64,000 nt of DNA from contig NZ_VKCZ01000019.1 of assembly GCF_009299835.1 (NCBI RefSeq), forward strand, positions 1-64,000, read 5' to 3'. A program made the translations under genes and the position numbers. The notes below the pieces were generated by a model, which worked only from the letters and a program-made list of their open reading frames with translations, did not search any database and was not told where the DNA came from. Below, in pieces: positions 24,965 to 33,769 of this stretch. Within the stretch, counting starts at the first letter, position 1. Each line of letters begins with the position of its first letter. The DNA is from Microlunatus speluncae (GTDB lineage: Bacteria; Actinomycetota; Actinomycetes; Propionibacteriales; Propionibacteriaceae).

Positions 24965-25316
24965 GCGGAAGAAGCTGATGGTCGAGGTCGCCGGCCGGAT
25001 CGATGCCCCGCTGGACCGGGTCTGGCCGGAACTGAAGGCGGGTATCGCGGCCACCGAGACCGACGGGACGACGCTCGCCTACCAGGGCGGCTGGTGGTAT
25101 CGCGGCGAGTGGTCGGCCGAGTCCGACGGCGCCGGGACCTTGATCATCCACCGGGTCTTCAACGTCGCCGCCTGGATGCGCTGGGGCGTGCCGCTGGCCA
25201 ACCGCTTCTTCATCGGGTTCCGGGACACCACCCGGTCCGGCTTCGAGCAGGCAATCACCGAAATCGCCCGCCGCCTAGGAACGACAGCCACCCCGCAGCC
25301 GACTTGTCAGAACTGA
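24957..25316 (+). CDS. Small SRPBCC/polyketide-cyclase-like protein with repeat-derived C-terminus
   Basis: 119 residues. VEVAGRIDAPLDRVWPEL is a typical SRPBCC opening strand and helix, and GFEQAITEIARRLG is the closing helix. GGWWYRGEWSAESDGAGTLI and NVAAWMRWGVPLANRFF supply the hydrophobic cavity. The GTG start overlaps the preceding gene by 8 bp. The last residues (PTCQN) and stop come from the family A repeat at 25299-25352. It presumably binds a hydrophobic ligand; the PadR operon context hints at a stress or xenobiotic response. Confidence 0.72.
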   Translation: MAERKKLMVEVAGRIDAPLDRVWPELKAGIAATETDGTTLAYQGGWWYRGEWSAESDGAGTLIIHRVFNVAAWMRWGVPLANRFFIGFRDTTRSGFEQAITEIARRLGTTATPQPTCQN

Positions 25317-25352
25317 GTTGTGCCAGGGGGCTACTCAGTTCTGACAACTCGG
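25299..25352. repeat. 54-bp palindromic repeat, family A copy 2 (ends two convergent genes)
   Basis: Arms are at 25304-25317 and 25334-25347, with the same 14-bp sequences as copy 1 and a loop reading TTGTGCCAGGGGGCTA. Both convergent genes end in -CQN followed by the TGA inside each arm, so their coding regions terminate within one palindrome. Confidence 0.9.
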
Positions 25353-26807
25353 TGGGTGGGTCCAGTGGCCGGCGAGCATCGTGGCGTGCACGGGCATCGT
25401 GCGGAGTTGGTCTCGGGTCGCGGTCAGTGGGTCCAGGTCGGTGATCACCAGGTCGGCCGGGTCGCCGGGCCGGACCGTGGCCCGGCCACCGGTCGAGGCG
25501 TCCAGGGCGGCGGCGACGGTCAGTCGTTGTTCCGGGTGCCAGGGCTCCCGTCCGTCTCCGGTACGGTGCACGGCCGCGGCGATCGTCCGCCACGGGTCGA
25601 GGGGGGACACCGGTGCGTCGGAGCCGAGCCGCAGGGTGGCTCCGGCGGCGAGCAGGCTCGCGTACGGGTAGGCCCGGCCGGTCCGGCCCGGCCAGTGCCG
25701 ATCGGCCACGTCCCGGTCGGTGATCACATGATCGGGCTGGACGCTGGCGACCACCCCGAGCGCGCCGAACCGGGCCAGGTCATCGTCCTTGATCAACTGG
25801 GCATGCTCGATCCGGCCGGGCCGGCCGGCGGCGGCGAACGCGTCCAGGGCGACGGTGTTGGCCCGGTCGCCGATCGCGTGCACGGCGCACTCCAACCCGG
25901 CCGCTCCGGCTTCCGCGATCATGGTCGTCAACGACCCGAGGTCGTACTGCAGGATGCCGTGATCATGGTCGGCGTCACCCGGCTCCGGATAGCGGTCCCA
26001 GCATGCGGCGGTGCGGGTGTTCAGCGATCCGTCGATCATGATCTTGAGCGGCCCGCCGGTGAGCAGCCCGGCGCCGTCCGGCAGCGGTTCGCCGGTCCGC
26101 AGGCCGAGCCGGATCGCCTCGGCCAGGTGCGGCGGATACAGCCCGCACTCGACCCGCAGCGACCGGGTGCCGGCGGCGACCCGCCGGCGCCACACCTCGT
26201 GGTTGGCCTGGAACTCCAGCTCGACGATGCCGACCAGCCCGCGCGCCGCCGCGGCCCGGGCGGCCTCGTCGGCGTAACCGTCGGAGCGGTCGGCGACCAG
26301 GTCGGAGATCGCCTGCAGGACAGCGAAGGCCGCGTCCTCGCGGATCAGCCCGTCCTCGCTCGGGGTGACCCCGAACCGGCGGAAGGCGGCCGAGTTCAGC
26401 CAGGCGCAGTGCAGGTCGTTGGAGGCCAGCACCACCGGGCGGTCCGGCACGGCCCGGTCCAGCGCGGCCCGGGTCGGCCGGTCGGCCCAGGCGGCGTCGC
26501 GGAAGCCGTACCCGGTGATCACCGGATCGCTGCCGGCCTGCTCGGCGACGAGCTCGATCACGGCGGCGGCGGAGGTGGTCGGGGTGAGATCGATCCGGCG
26601 CCGGGCCAGCGCCCACTGATCGAAATGCACGTGCCGATCCCACAGACCGCGGAGGACGAACCGGCCCTCGAGATCGATCACCTCGCCCGGGTCCACGGCG
26701 TCCGTCGCGAGGCCGACCCGGCCGGCGGTGATCAGGAGATCGGTCGGGGCGCCGGACCCGGCGCCGACCAGGCGGACGTTGCGCAGCAGCAACGACGGCG
26801 CCGTCAT
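25335..26807 (-). CDS. Amidohydrolase family protein (YtcJ-like)
   Basis: 490 residues. A beta-sandwich start (LLLRNVRLVGAG, ADLVITDLDPLTAT at the C-terminus) surrounds a TIM barrel. Metal ligands are DRHVHFDQW near residue 58, HAIGDRANTVALDAF near 315, RIEHAQLIKDDDLARF near 335 and LGSDAPVSPLDPW near 400. This is the YtcJ/metallo-dependent hydrolase pattern. The substrate is unknown, probably an amide or cyclic imide. It overlaps the HAD gene upstream by 4 bp, and its last residues and stop lie in the family A repeat. Confidence 0.88.
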   Translation of the reverse strand: MTAPSLLLRNVRLVGAGSGAPTDLLITAGRVGLATDAVDPGEVIDLEGRFVLRGLWDRHVHFDQWALARRRIDLTPTTSAAAVIELVAEQAGSDPVITGYGFRDAAWADRPTRAALDRAVPDRPVVLASNDLHCAWLNSAAFRRFGVTPSEDGLIREDAAFAVLQAISDLVADRSDGYADEAARAAAARGLVGIVELEFQANHEVWRRRVAAGTRSLRVECGLYPPHLAEAIRLGLRTGEPLPDGAGLLTGGPLKIMIDGSLNTRTAACWDRYPEPGDADHDHGILQYDLGSLTTMIAEAGAAGLECAVHAIGDRANTVALDAFAAAGRPGRIEHAQLIKDDDLARFGALGVVASVQPDHVITDRDVADRHWPGRTGRAYPYASLLAAGATLRLGSDAPVSPLDPWRTIAAAVHRTGDGREPWHPEQRLTVAAALDASTGGRATVRPGDPADLVITDLDPLTATRDQLRTMPVHATMLAGHWTHPPSCQN

Positions 26808-27691
26808 CCGGCCGGCTCGGCCAGCCAGCCGCTGATGGTCCGGCCGACCCCCGACTCGGCGTTGCTCGGCACCACGGCGATGCCGAGGTCGAGCAACAGC
26901 GGATGAGCGTTCTCCATCGCGTGTGGCAGGCCGACGACGGACAACAGGTCAAGATCGTTCGGCATGTCGCCGAACGCGGCCACGTCGGCCAGCGCGATGT
27001 CGAGATCGGCACACACCTCGGCCAGCATCGAGGCCTTGCTCACCCCGAGCCGGCTCAGCTCGATCAGCCGCGAACCCGGCATCGAGGAGTGCGTCACGGT
27101 CAGCACGTCACCGATCAACTTCGTCGCCGCGGCCGCGAGGTCATCCGACGCCCACTCGGGGTGCCGGGCCAGGATCTTGACATGATCACCGGCCAGGGCC
27201 AGCTCCTCGGCCCCGCCGATCCGCAGCGCCGGGTCGTCACTGGTGTCGTCGGTGAGCAGATAGCCCGACTCGTGCCCGAACCAGTCCCCGGACTCGAAGC
27301 CGAAGCGCACCTCGGGCAACTCCCGGCGGAGCAGGCGGACCGCATCCCGGCCCAGCGTCCGGTCGATGGTGCGCGACCGGAGCACCCGCCGCTCGCCCCG
27401 GTCGTACAGGACGGCGCCGTTGCTGGCGATCACCGTCGGATGAGCGCCGGGCAGCTCACTGATCACCTCCAGCCAGCGGACCGGTCGCCCGGTGGCGAAG
27501 ATCACCGGGATGCCGGCCCGCTGGGCTGCGGCGACAGCCTGGGCGTTGACCTCGGACACGGTGCCGTCCGGGGACAGGAAGGTGCCGTCAAGATCGGAAA
27601 CGATCAACGCCGGTGCGGGCCCGGCGTGGCGGGTGATCAGCTCGGAGGTCAACGGATCAGAGCCTGGACCGGGGCGACGGCGGCCCGCCAC
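26804..27691 (-). CDS. HAD-superfamily Cof-type phosphatase
   Basis: 295 residues as drawn. Motif I is IVSDLDGTFLSPDG near residue 31, motif II is IFATGRPVRWLE near 65, the motif III Lys is in ELSRLGVSKASMLAEV near 215, and motif IV is VAAFGDMPNDLDLLSVVG near 240. This is the Cof/YbjI type IIB HAD phosphatase group, which act on sugar phosphates and similar small molecules. The start is uncertain: the GTG at 27691 overlaps the upstream gene by 35 bp, while a TTG at 27652 would avoid overlap and begin closer to motif I. Confidence 0.88.
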   Translation of the reverse strand: MAGRRRPGPGSDPLTSELITRHAGPAPALIVSDLDGTFLSPDGTVSEVNAQAVAAAQRAGIPVIFATGRPVRWLEVISELPGAHPTVIASNGAVLYDRGERRVLRSRTIDRTLGRDAVRLLRRELPEVRFGFESGDWFGHESGYLLTDDTSDDPALRIGGAEELALAGDHVKILARHPEWASDDLAAAATKLIGDVLTVTHSSMPGSRLIELSRLGVSKASMLAEVCADLDIALADVAAFGDMPNDLDLLSVVGLPHAMENAHPLLLDLGIAVVPSNAESGVGRTISGWLAEPAG

Positions 27692-28661
27692 CGGACTGCG
27701 ACGGGGTCGGTCCGCCGGTGTCGCCCGGCGACGGCGAACCCGACATCGACGGCGTCTGGCTCGGTGACCCCTCCGACGGCGAGGGTGACCCGCTGTTGGG
27801 GGAGGGCGATCCGCTGTTCGGCGACGGCGACCCGGAGGACGGCGACGGCGAACCTGACGACGGCGGCGGCGAACCCGAGGACGGGGGCGGCGAACCGGAG
27901 GGCGGCGGCGAACCCGACGGCGGCGGTGAGCCGGACGGCGGCGGGCTGGCGGTCGGCGGCACCGGCGGTGGCGGCGACTGCGGCGGCTGGTTGCGGAAGA
28001 TCAAGATCGCGATCAGTACGGCGAGCGCGGCCAGCAGCATCATCAACAGCCAGGAGATCAGGATGGTCGCCCAACCGGCCCGGGAATAGCGGCCGGGCCA
28101 GGGCAGCGGCCAGAGCCGGGCCAGCCCCGGCTTGACCCGGTCGATCCAGTACAGCCGGTAGTCCGGCCCCGCCGGCCGGCCCTGCATCGGCAGCACGGCC
28201 AGGGTGACCTCGTTCAGCACCCGCTGGGCCTCGGCCGCGGCGGCCGGCGAGCCGTCGTAGGCGAGGGCCGCCCACGGAGCCGTCGGATGTCCGTCCGGGG
28301 CGATCGGGTCGTCGTCGTCGGCCTGGTAGCGCCGGCCGAGCCGACCGGAGTCCTGGCCGTGCCCGCCCCGGGCCAGCACGGTGTCGATGTGCATCTGGTT
28401 GACGACCCCGGCGAACCGGTCGCGGGCCGCGGCATCGCCGGCGGCACCCTCCGAGAGCAGCACGATCATCACCGGCACGCTGCCGGTGGCGCCCTCTTGA
28501 TCGGTCGGCGCGGCGCCGTGGCCGGTGTAGACCACCCCGGACTGGCTGGCGGTGAGCCGCGCGTCGAGCCAGAATTCGCCGATCTTCGGCGGATCGTCGG
28601 GCAGCAGTGGGTGGACCGGGACGTACTCCGGTTGTCCCGGCGGCGGTTGGGGTGTTGACAT
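27657..28661 (-). CDS. Membrane protein with long Pro/Ser/Gly repeat tail
   Basis: 334 residues. A cytoplasmic N-terminal part of about 190 residues carries no motif I recognise (QSGVVYTGHGAAP, LLSEGAAGDAAARDRF, PWAALAYDGSPAAAAEAQRV). One membrane helix follows at about 198-222 (ATILISWLLMMLLAALAVLI), then about 105 residues of Pro, Ser and Gly in near-repeats of SGSPPP and SGSPSP. The tail should be outside the membrane and could span or bind the cell wall. It is transcribed divergently from the moxR cluster. Function unknown. Confidence 0.7.
   Translation of the reverse strand: MSTPQPPPGQPEYVPVHPLLPDDPPKIGEFWLDARLTASQSGVVYTGHGAAPTDQEGATGSVPVMIVLLSEGAAGDAAARDRFAGVVNQMHIDTVLARGGHGQDSGRLGRRYQADDDDPIAPDGHPTAPWAALAYDGSPAAAAEAQRVLNEVTLAVLPMQGRPAGPDYRLYWIDRVKPGLARLWPLPWPGRYSRAGWATILISWLLMMLLAALAVLIAILIFRNQPPQSPPPPVPPTASPPPSGSPPPSGSPPPSGSPPPSSGSPPPSSGSPSPSSGSPSPNSGSPSPNSGSPSPSEGSPSQTPSMSGSPSPGDTGGPTPSQSGGGPPSPRSRL
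27690..27960 (-). repeat. Coding tandem repeat (SGSPPP / SGSPSP units)
   Basis: About 15 units of 15-18 bp, such as GGCTCGCCGCCG-type variants, encode the Pro/Ser/Gly tail. The units differ mostly at wobble positions and by small length changes, the pattern of slippage-prone coding repeats. Confidence 0.8.
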
Positions 28662-29028
28662 CGCCCTCTATCTCACCACATCGAGGCCTCCACCGACCGC
28701 TGCGTCGGCGGCGCGAGAGCGTACGGCAGCCGGACGAGTGTCTCGGCAGCCAGAGCCTAGTGCCGTCGGGGTCGGGACCGCCCCGGCCTCCCTGTGCCGT
28801 ACCTGTGAATCCGGTCGCCGGACTGCGTAGGTTTGACTGCCTCGCGGCGGCTGAACCGGTCCGGTGGTGGAATGGTCGTCGCCTCGCGCTGTGACACGGG
28901 GCCGGGACGGGCGTCTGCGAGAATGACTTGGCGCCGGGGCACCGGTAGGTTCGTGGTGGCAAGCGGGTCCGCCGCGTCGGTCACGGGCGGTCGCTGCGCG
29001 GCAGACGAAGGATTTACGAGGAGACTGA
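28662..29028. other. Divergent intergenic region before moxR
   Basis: 367 bp with no supported gene. It must hold the promoters for the Pro/Ser-tailed membrane protein (leftward) and the moxR operon (rightward). TAGGTT at 28948-28953 is a possible -10 for moxR, but I find no good -35. No strong palindrome or repeat is evident. Confidence 0.5.
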
Positions 29029-30096
29029 GTGAGCAGCGCGACACAGGGCCAGCAGCAGACCCAGGGTGCCAATCAGAAGGTGGCGCAACTGCTGGGCGAG
29101 GCCATTTCCCAGGTGCAGCGGGTCATCGTCGGCCAGGAACACATGGTCGAGCAGTTGATGGTCGGCCTGCTGGCCAAGGGACACATCCTGCTCGAAGGCG
29201 TGCCCGGCGTCGCCAAGACGCTGGCGGTCCGCAGCTTCGCGACCGTGGTCGGCGGTGAGTTCGCCCGGATCCAGTTCACCCCGGACCTGGTGCCCTCCGA
29301 CATCGTCGGCACCCGGATCTACAAGGCGAGCCAGGAAGGCTTCGACGTCGAGCTCGGCCCGGTCTTCGTCAACTTCGTGCTGGCCGACGAGATCAACCGC
29401 GCGCCGGCCAAGGTGCAGTCCGCGATGCTCGAGCTGATGGCGGAGAAGCAGGTGTCGATCGGCGGCAAGACGCACCCGGCGCCGAACCCGTTCATCGTCA
29501 TCGCGACCCAGAACCCGGTCGAGTCCGAGGGCGTCTACCCGTTGCCGGAGGCGCAGCGGGACCGGTTCCTGCTCAAGGTCGACGTGCCCTATCCGCGGGG
29601 CAACGAGGAGTTCGAGATCCTGCGCCGGATGAGCGTCGATCCGCCGTCCTCGAGCCCGGTGCTCAACCCGGAGATCGTCCGCGACCTGCAGCGGCGGGCC
29701 GAGGACGTCTTCGTACACAACCTGGTGGCCGAATACATCGTCCGGCTGGTGCTGGCGACCCGGACCCCGGGCGAGTTCAACATGCCCGACTTGACCTCGG
29801 TGATCCAGATCGGCTGCAGCCCGCGCGCCACCCTCGGCCTCGTCGCCGCGGCCCGCGCGCTCGCCCTGATCCACGGTCGCGACTACGTGCTGCCGACCGA
29901 CGTCCAGTCCGTCGCCAGGGACGTCATGTCGCACCGGTTGGTGCTGGGCTTCGATGCCGTCGCCGACAACATCAACCCGGCCCAGGTGGTGGAGCGGATC
30001 GTCGCCATGGTGCCGCCGCCCACGCCGGTCTGGAACAACAACCAGCAGCAGGGCTCGCCGAACCATCAGCAGGCGCCCCAGCCGGACTTCCACTAG
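29029..30096 (+). CDS. MoxR family AAA+ ATPase
   Basis: 355 residues. Walker A is ILLEGVPGVAKTLAVRSF near residue 55 and Walker B is FVLADEINRAPAKVQSAML near 120. Sensor 1 is FIVIATQNPVESEGVYPLPE near 160, and the arginine-finger region AQRDRFLLKVDVPYP follows. The C-terminal lid carries SPRATLGLVAAARALALIHG. MoxR ATPases act with DUF58 and VWA-domain partners as chaperones that insert metal or assemble envelope complexes. AGGAG is six bases before the GTG. The C-terminus has an unusual Asn/Gln-rich tail. Confidence 0.95.
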   Translation: MSSATQGQQQTQGANQKVAQLLGEAISQVQRVIVGQEHMVEQLMVGLLAKGHILLEGVPGVAKTLAVRSFATVVGGEFARIQFTPDLVPSDIVGTRIYKASQEGFDVELGPVFVNFVLADEINRAPAKVQSAMLELMAEKQVSIGGKTHPAPNPFIVIATQNPVESEGVYPLPEAQRDRFLLKVDVPYPRGNEEFEILRRMSVDPPSSSPVLNPEIVRDLQRRAEDVFVHNLVAEYIVRLVLATRTPGEFNMPDLTSVIQIGCSPRATLGLVAAARALALIHGRDYVLPTDVQSVARDVMSHRLVLGFDAVADNINPAQVVERIVAMVPPPTPVWNNNQQQGSPNHQQAPQPDFH

Positions 30097-30107
30097 GCGG
30101 GTCGTCG

Positions 30108-31283
30108 TTGTCGTCAGGAGCACCGAACTTCCCGCCACCCGCCGGACGGCCGGCCTTTCCGCCTCCGTCCGGAGGCCCCGCGTTCCCGCCGCCTTCCGGC
30201 CCGGCCGCCATGCCGCCGCCGGCCGGGCCGCCGCTGGAGTTCGCCGAACCGTCCGCGGACCAGGCGGCCCAGCACGGGGCGTTGTCCTCGGTGCTCGGGA
30301 TGCCCACCCGGCCGACCATCCCGCTGAACAAGCTGGCACCGGAGGCCGCGCTGCGTCGGCTCGAGCTGGCCATCGTGCGTCGGCTCGAGGGCTACCTGCA
30401 GGGTGATCATCTCGGCCTGCTGCCGGGTCCCGGGACCGACGCCAATGACGCCCGGGTCTACATCGCGGGCGAGGACGACGTGCGCAAGATCGACTGGGCG
30501 GTCACGGCCCGGACCACGGTGCCGCACGTCCGCGACACGATGTCCGACCGGGAGCTCGAGGTGTGGGGGCTGCTGGACGTCACCCCGTCGATGAACTGGG
30601 GCACCGAGGGCGTCACCAAGCGCGACCTCGGGATCGCCGCGATCGCCACCATCGGCTTCCTGAGCCAGAAGATGGGCGACCGATTCGGCGGTTACATCAT
30701 GCGGCCGGAGCAGCTGCGGCGGCTTCCGGCCCGGTCCGGCCGGGCCGCCCTGTACGGCCTGCTCCGGCGGATGCTGACCGAGCCGTTCGTGCCCGACCAC
30801 GCCCGCGGCCCGATGACCCTGGCCGCCTCCGTCGAGCAGCTCTCCCGGACCCAGCGGAGGCGCGGCCTGCGGGTGGTCGTCTCCGACTTCCTGACCCCCG
30901 GTGATCATGAACTCGACCCGAACGTCGAGCCGGAGTGGGAGCGGTCGATGCGCCGGCTCGCGGTCCGCAACCAGGTGCTGGCGATCGAGGTCGTGGACAA
31001 GCGGGAGGTCGAGTTCCCCGACGTCGGCGACATGCTGATCCGGGATCCGGAGACCGACTTCGAGCGGTACGTCAACACCGGCGACGACGGCGCCCGGTCC
31101 CGGATGGACGCGGCCAGCGCCGCGCAGCGGGAACGAATCCGGATCGCGCTTCGTCGGGCAGGTGTCGGGCACATCCAGTTGCGTACCGACCGAGACTGGG
31201 TGCAGGACATCGCCCGGTTCGTCCTGGCGTATCGCCGGGTCGCGAGCATGTTGCACGCACCGCCGCAGGGAGTGGCCAAGTGA
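30108..31283 (+). CDS. DUF58 domain protein (MoxR partner)
   Basis: 391 residues from a TTG at 30108; the first 45 residues are Pro/Gly/Ala repeats (PPPAGRPAFPPPSGGPAFPP) and may not all be translated, with an ATG at 30210 as the alternative. The DUF58 core begins at LRRLELAIVRRLEGYLQGDH. The signature GEDDVRKIDWAVTARTTVPH near 130 leads into a VWA-like part with LDVTPSMNWG near 155. Members work with MoxR ATPases. The stop overlaps the next start (GTGA). Confidence 0.88.
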   Translation: MSSGAPNFPPPAGRPAFPPPSGGPAFPPPSGPAAMPPPAGPPLEFAEPSADQAAQHGALSSVLGMPTRPTIPLNKLAPEAALRRLELAIVRRLEGYLQGDHLGLLPGPGTDANDARVYIAGEDDVRKIDWAVTARTTVPHVRDTMSDRELEVWGLLDVTPSMNWGTEGVTKRDLGIAAIATIGFLSQKMGDRFGGYIMRPEQLRRLPARSGRAALYGLLRRMLTEPFVPDHARGPMTLAASVEQLSRTQRRRGLRVVVSDFLTPGDHELDPNVEPEWERSMRRLAVRNQVLAIEVVDKREVEFPDVGDMLIRDPETDFERYVNTGDDGARSRMDAASAAQRERIRIALRRAGVGHIQLRTDRDWVQDIARFVLAYRRVASMLHAPPQGVAK

Positions 31284-32275
31284 ACGGATTCATCGACGAC
31301 ATCGTCGACTTCTTCGTGAACCTGACGTTCCTGTCGGCCGACCGGTTGTTCGCGCTGCTGACCATCCCCCTGCTGATCGCCGCGTACATCTTCGCTCAGC
31401 TGCGGAAGAACCGGCGCGGCATGCGGTTCACCAACACCTCGATGCTGGAGGCGGTGATCCCGAAGCAGTCGCAGTGGCGGCGGCACCTCGCCGTCGCGCT
31501 GTCGATCATCAGCCTGGTCATGCTGACCTTCGCCTGGGGCCGGCCGGCGACCAAGGTCGAGGTGCCGCGGGAACGGGCCACCGTGGTGATCGCGCTGGAC
31601 GCGTCGCAGTCGATGCAGGCGGTCGACGTCAAGCCGACCCGGTTGGACGCGGCCAAGCAGGCGGCGATCGAGTTCGTCAAGCAACTGCCGGACAAGTACA
31701 ACGTCTCGGTCGTGTCGTTCGCCGGATCGGCGACGATCCTGGTCCCGCCGACGCTGAGCCACACCACGGTGGAGAACACGATCAACGGGATCAAGCTCGA
31801 CGACTCGACCGCGATCGGCGAGGCGATCTTCACCGGGCTTCGGGCGATCGGTCAGGCGCCCAAGGACCCGGACGATCCGAAGAACGTCGCCCCCGGGGCG
31901 ATCGTGCTGCTCAGCGACGGCACCAACACCGCCGGTCGGGCGCCGACCCAGGGTGCGGCGGCGGCCAAGAACGCCAAGGTCCCCGTCTATACCATCGGGT
32001 ACGGCACCGAGAACGGTTTTGTCGACCTGGACGGGAAGCGTGAGCCGGTCCCCGTCGATCATGAGCTGATGCAGCGGATCGCCGAGGACACCGACGGCGA
32101 GTACTTCCGCGCGGCGACGGCGGATCAACTGAAGCGGGTCTATCAGAACATCGGCTCCGAGGTCGGCTACGAGAAGGTGAACCACGAGGTCACCTCCGCC
32201 TTCGCCGGCTTCGGCCTGGTCTTCGCCGTGCTGGCCGCCCTCGGCGCGATCTCGTTGGGGGCGAAATGGCCGTGA
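31280..32275 (+). CDS. VWA domain membrane protein, BatA-like (1)
   Basis: 331 residues. Membrane helices lie near residues 18-40 (LFALLTIPLLIAAYIFAQL) and 70-90, with a C-terminal helix GFGLVFAVLAALGAISLGAK. The VWA domain between has an intact MIDAS site: VIALDASQSMQAVD (DxSxS), TAIGEA and LLSDGTN. It faces the cytoplasm or wall side and is presumed to join the MoxR/DUF58 complex. The GTG start overlaps the DUF58 stop by 4 bp. Confidence 0.92.
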   Translation: MNGFIDDIVDFFVNLTFLSADRLFALLTIPLLIAAYIFAQLRKNRRGMRFTNTSMLEAVIPKQSQWRRHLAVALSIISLVMLTFAWGRPATKVEVPRERATVVIALDASQSMQAVDVKPTRLDAAKQAAIEFVKQLPDKYNVSVVSFAGSATILVPPTLSHTTVENTINGIKLDDSTAIGEAIFTGLRAIGQAPKDPDDPKNVAPGAIVLLSDGTNTAGRAPTQGAAAAKNAKVPVYTIGYGTENGFVDLDGKREPVPVDHELMQRIAEDTDGEYFRAATADQLKRVYQNIGSEVGYEKVNHEVTSAFAGFGLVFAVLAALGAISLGAKWP

Positions 32276-32330
32276 TCAACATTGCGTGCCCGGCGCCGGC
32301 AGCCGGGCCCGATTCCGTCGAAGGACGTCC

Positions 32331-33296
32331 ATGATGACTCCGATGATCGCCTTCCTGTCGCCGGAGCGGCTGCTGTTGTTGCTGCTGATCCCGGCGCTCG
32401 TGGGTCTCTATCTGCTGCTGGTCCGGCGGAAGATGAAGCGCAGCAACACCTCCGGCCGGACCATGTTCGACTTCGTCATCCCGAAGGAACGGACCTGGCT
32501 GCGCCATCTCGCGGTCGGCCTCGCGGTGCTCAGCCTGGCCAGCCTGACGGTCGCCTTCGCCAAGCCGAAGGACGAGGTCGCCGTGCCGCGGCAGCGGGCG
32601 ACGATCGTGGTCGCGATCGACGTATCGCTGTCGATGCTGGCCGAGGACGTCGCCCCGAACCGGCTCGATGCCGCCAAGGCCGCCGCGGCCGAGTTCGTCG
32701 AGTCGCTGCCGCCGAAGTTCAACGTGTCGCTGGTGTCGTTCGCCGCCGCGACCTCGATCGTGGTCCCACCGACGCTCGACCGGGGCGCGGTCACTGCCGC
32801 GATCCAGGCCCTCGAACCCGACCAGGGCACGGCGATCGGCGACGGCATCTACACCTCGCTGGCGGCGCTGAACCAGGTGCCACCGGATCCGGACGATCCG
32901 AAGGCGCCGGTGCCCGCGCGGATCGTGCTGCTCAGCGACGGCAAGACCCAGATCGGCAAGTCCTCGGCCAGTGCTGCTGAGGAGGCGAAGGCCAGGAAGG
33001 TCGAGATCTACACGATCGCGTACGGCACCGACACCGGCACGATCGAGATCGGCGGCCGGGTCGAGCGGGTCCCGGTCGACCGGGCCGAGATGCAGCGGAT
33101 CGCCAAGATCACCGGCGGTGAGGCGTACGAAGCGCGGTCGGCGGGTCAGCTCAAGGAGGTCTACGCCGACATCGGCACCTCGGTCGGCACCGAGAAGGTG
33201 GAGCAGGAGGTCACCGAGCGCTACGCCGGCTTCGGCCTCGCCTTCGCCATCCTCGCCGCCGTCGGCATGATCTCCCTCGGCGCCCGCTGGCCTTAG
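32331..33296 (+). CDS. VWA domain membrane protein, BatA-like (2)
   Basis: 321 residues and a clear paralogue of the preceding gene: same helices (LLLLLLIPALVGLYLLLV; C-terminal GFGLAFAILAAVGMISLGAR) and the same MIDAS pattern (VAIDVSLSMLAEDV, GTAIGDGIY, LLSDGKTQIG). The ATG at 32331 is used because GAAGG lies upstream; the frame is open further 5'. A true BatB partner would differ more, so this looks like a recent tandem duplication. Last gene of the moxR cluster. Confidence 0.92.
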   Translation: MMTPMIAFLSPERLLLLLLIPALVGLYLLLVRRKMKRSNTSGRTMFDFVIPKERTWLRHLAVGLAVLSLASLTVAFAKPKDEVAVPRQRATIVVAIDVSLSMLAEDVAPNRLDAAKAAAAEFVESLPPKFNVSLVSFAAATSIVVPPTLDRGAVTAAIQALEPDQGTAIGDGIYTSLAALNQVPPDPDDPKAPVPARIVLLSDGKTQIGKSSASAAEEAKARKVEIYTIAYGTDTGTIEIGGRVERVPVDRAEMQRIAKITGGEAYEARSAGQLKEVYADIGTSVGTEKVEQEVTERYAGFGLAFAILAAVGMISLGARWP

Positions 33297-33334
33297 CACG
33301 CTCCGCTGTCAGAGGGCCGGTCTACGATGGCAAC

Positions 33335-33646
33335 ATGACGGCTGGCGCGCGCTCCCCAGATCGGCAGACTCCACCGGAGTTGACGCCACGGGTCATCCGA
33401 GCCGCGCTCCTGCCCGAGGACGTCGGCGATTTCGACAGCGAGTTTCGCCAAGTGATGGCCGAGGCAACGGAATCCCTCGACCTGACAATCGTGCATTCCT
33501 TCCTCCGCCGCTGGCAGATTGTGGCGTGGTCCTCCCAAGATCCGCAAGCACATCGTCGAATGCTGGAAAACGCTGATCGGCTCAACGCGGGGAAGGAAAT
33601 CCCTACCGAAACGTGGAGCGTGACAAAGGCCAGGCTCGGCCTTTAG
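33335..33646 (+). CDS. DUF6247 family protein, antitoxin-like
   Basis: 103 residues. TPRVIRAALLPEDVGDFDSE and the helix FRQVMAEATESLDLTIVHSF are followed by RRWQIVAW and the closing TETWSVTKARLGL. This matches the DUF6247 proteins of actinobacteria, often found beside RelE/ParE-like toxins. No toxin gene is adjacent here, so it may be an orphan. The ATG lies six bases after a TACGAT -10 box, a leaderless start. Confidence 0.8.
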   Translation: MTAGARSPDRQTPPELTPRVIRAALLPEDVGDFDSEFRQVMAEATESLDLTIVHSFLRRWQIVAWSSQDPQAHRRMLENADRLNAGKEIPTETWSVTKARLGL

Positions 33647-33769
33647 GTGTACACCGTCGATTCGGATCCGGAGGCACGGGCCCGTGGATGATGATCGATG
33701 CGGGCCGGCGGGCCCCCGACCAGGTGGGTATGGTTTCGCAACACAGGTATGTCATGAGGGGTCTGATCG

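Noticed and set aside
27690..27960. CRISPR-like or non-coding tandem repeat
   Set aside because: Units are short, unspaced and keep the reading frame of a membrane protein; they encode its Pro/Ser tail.
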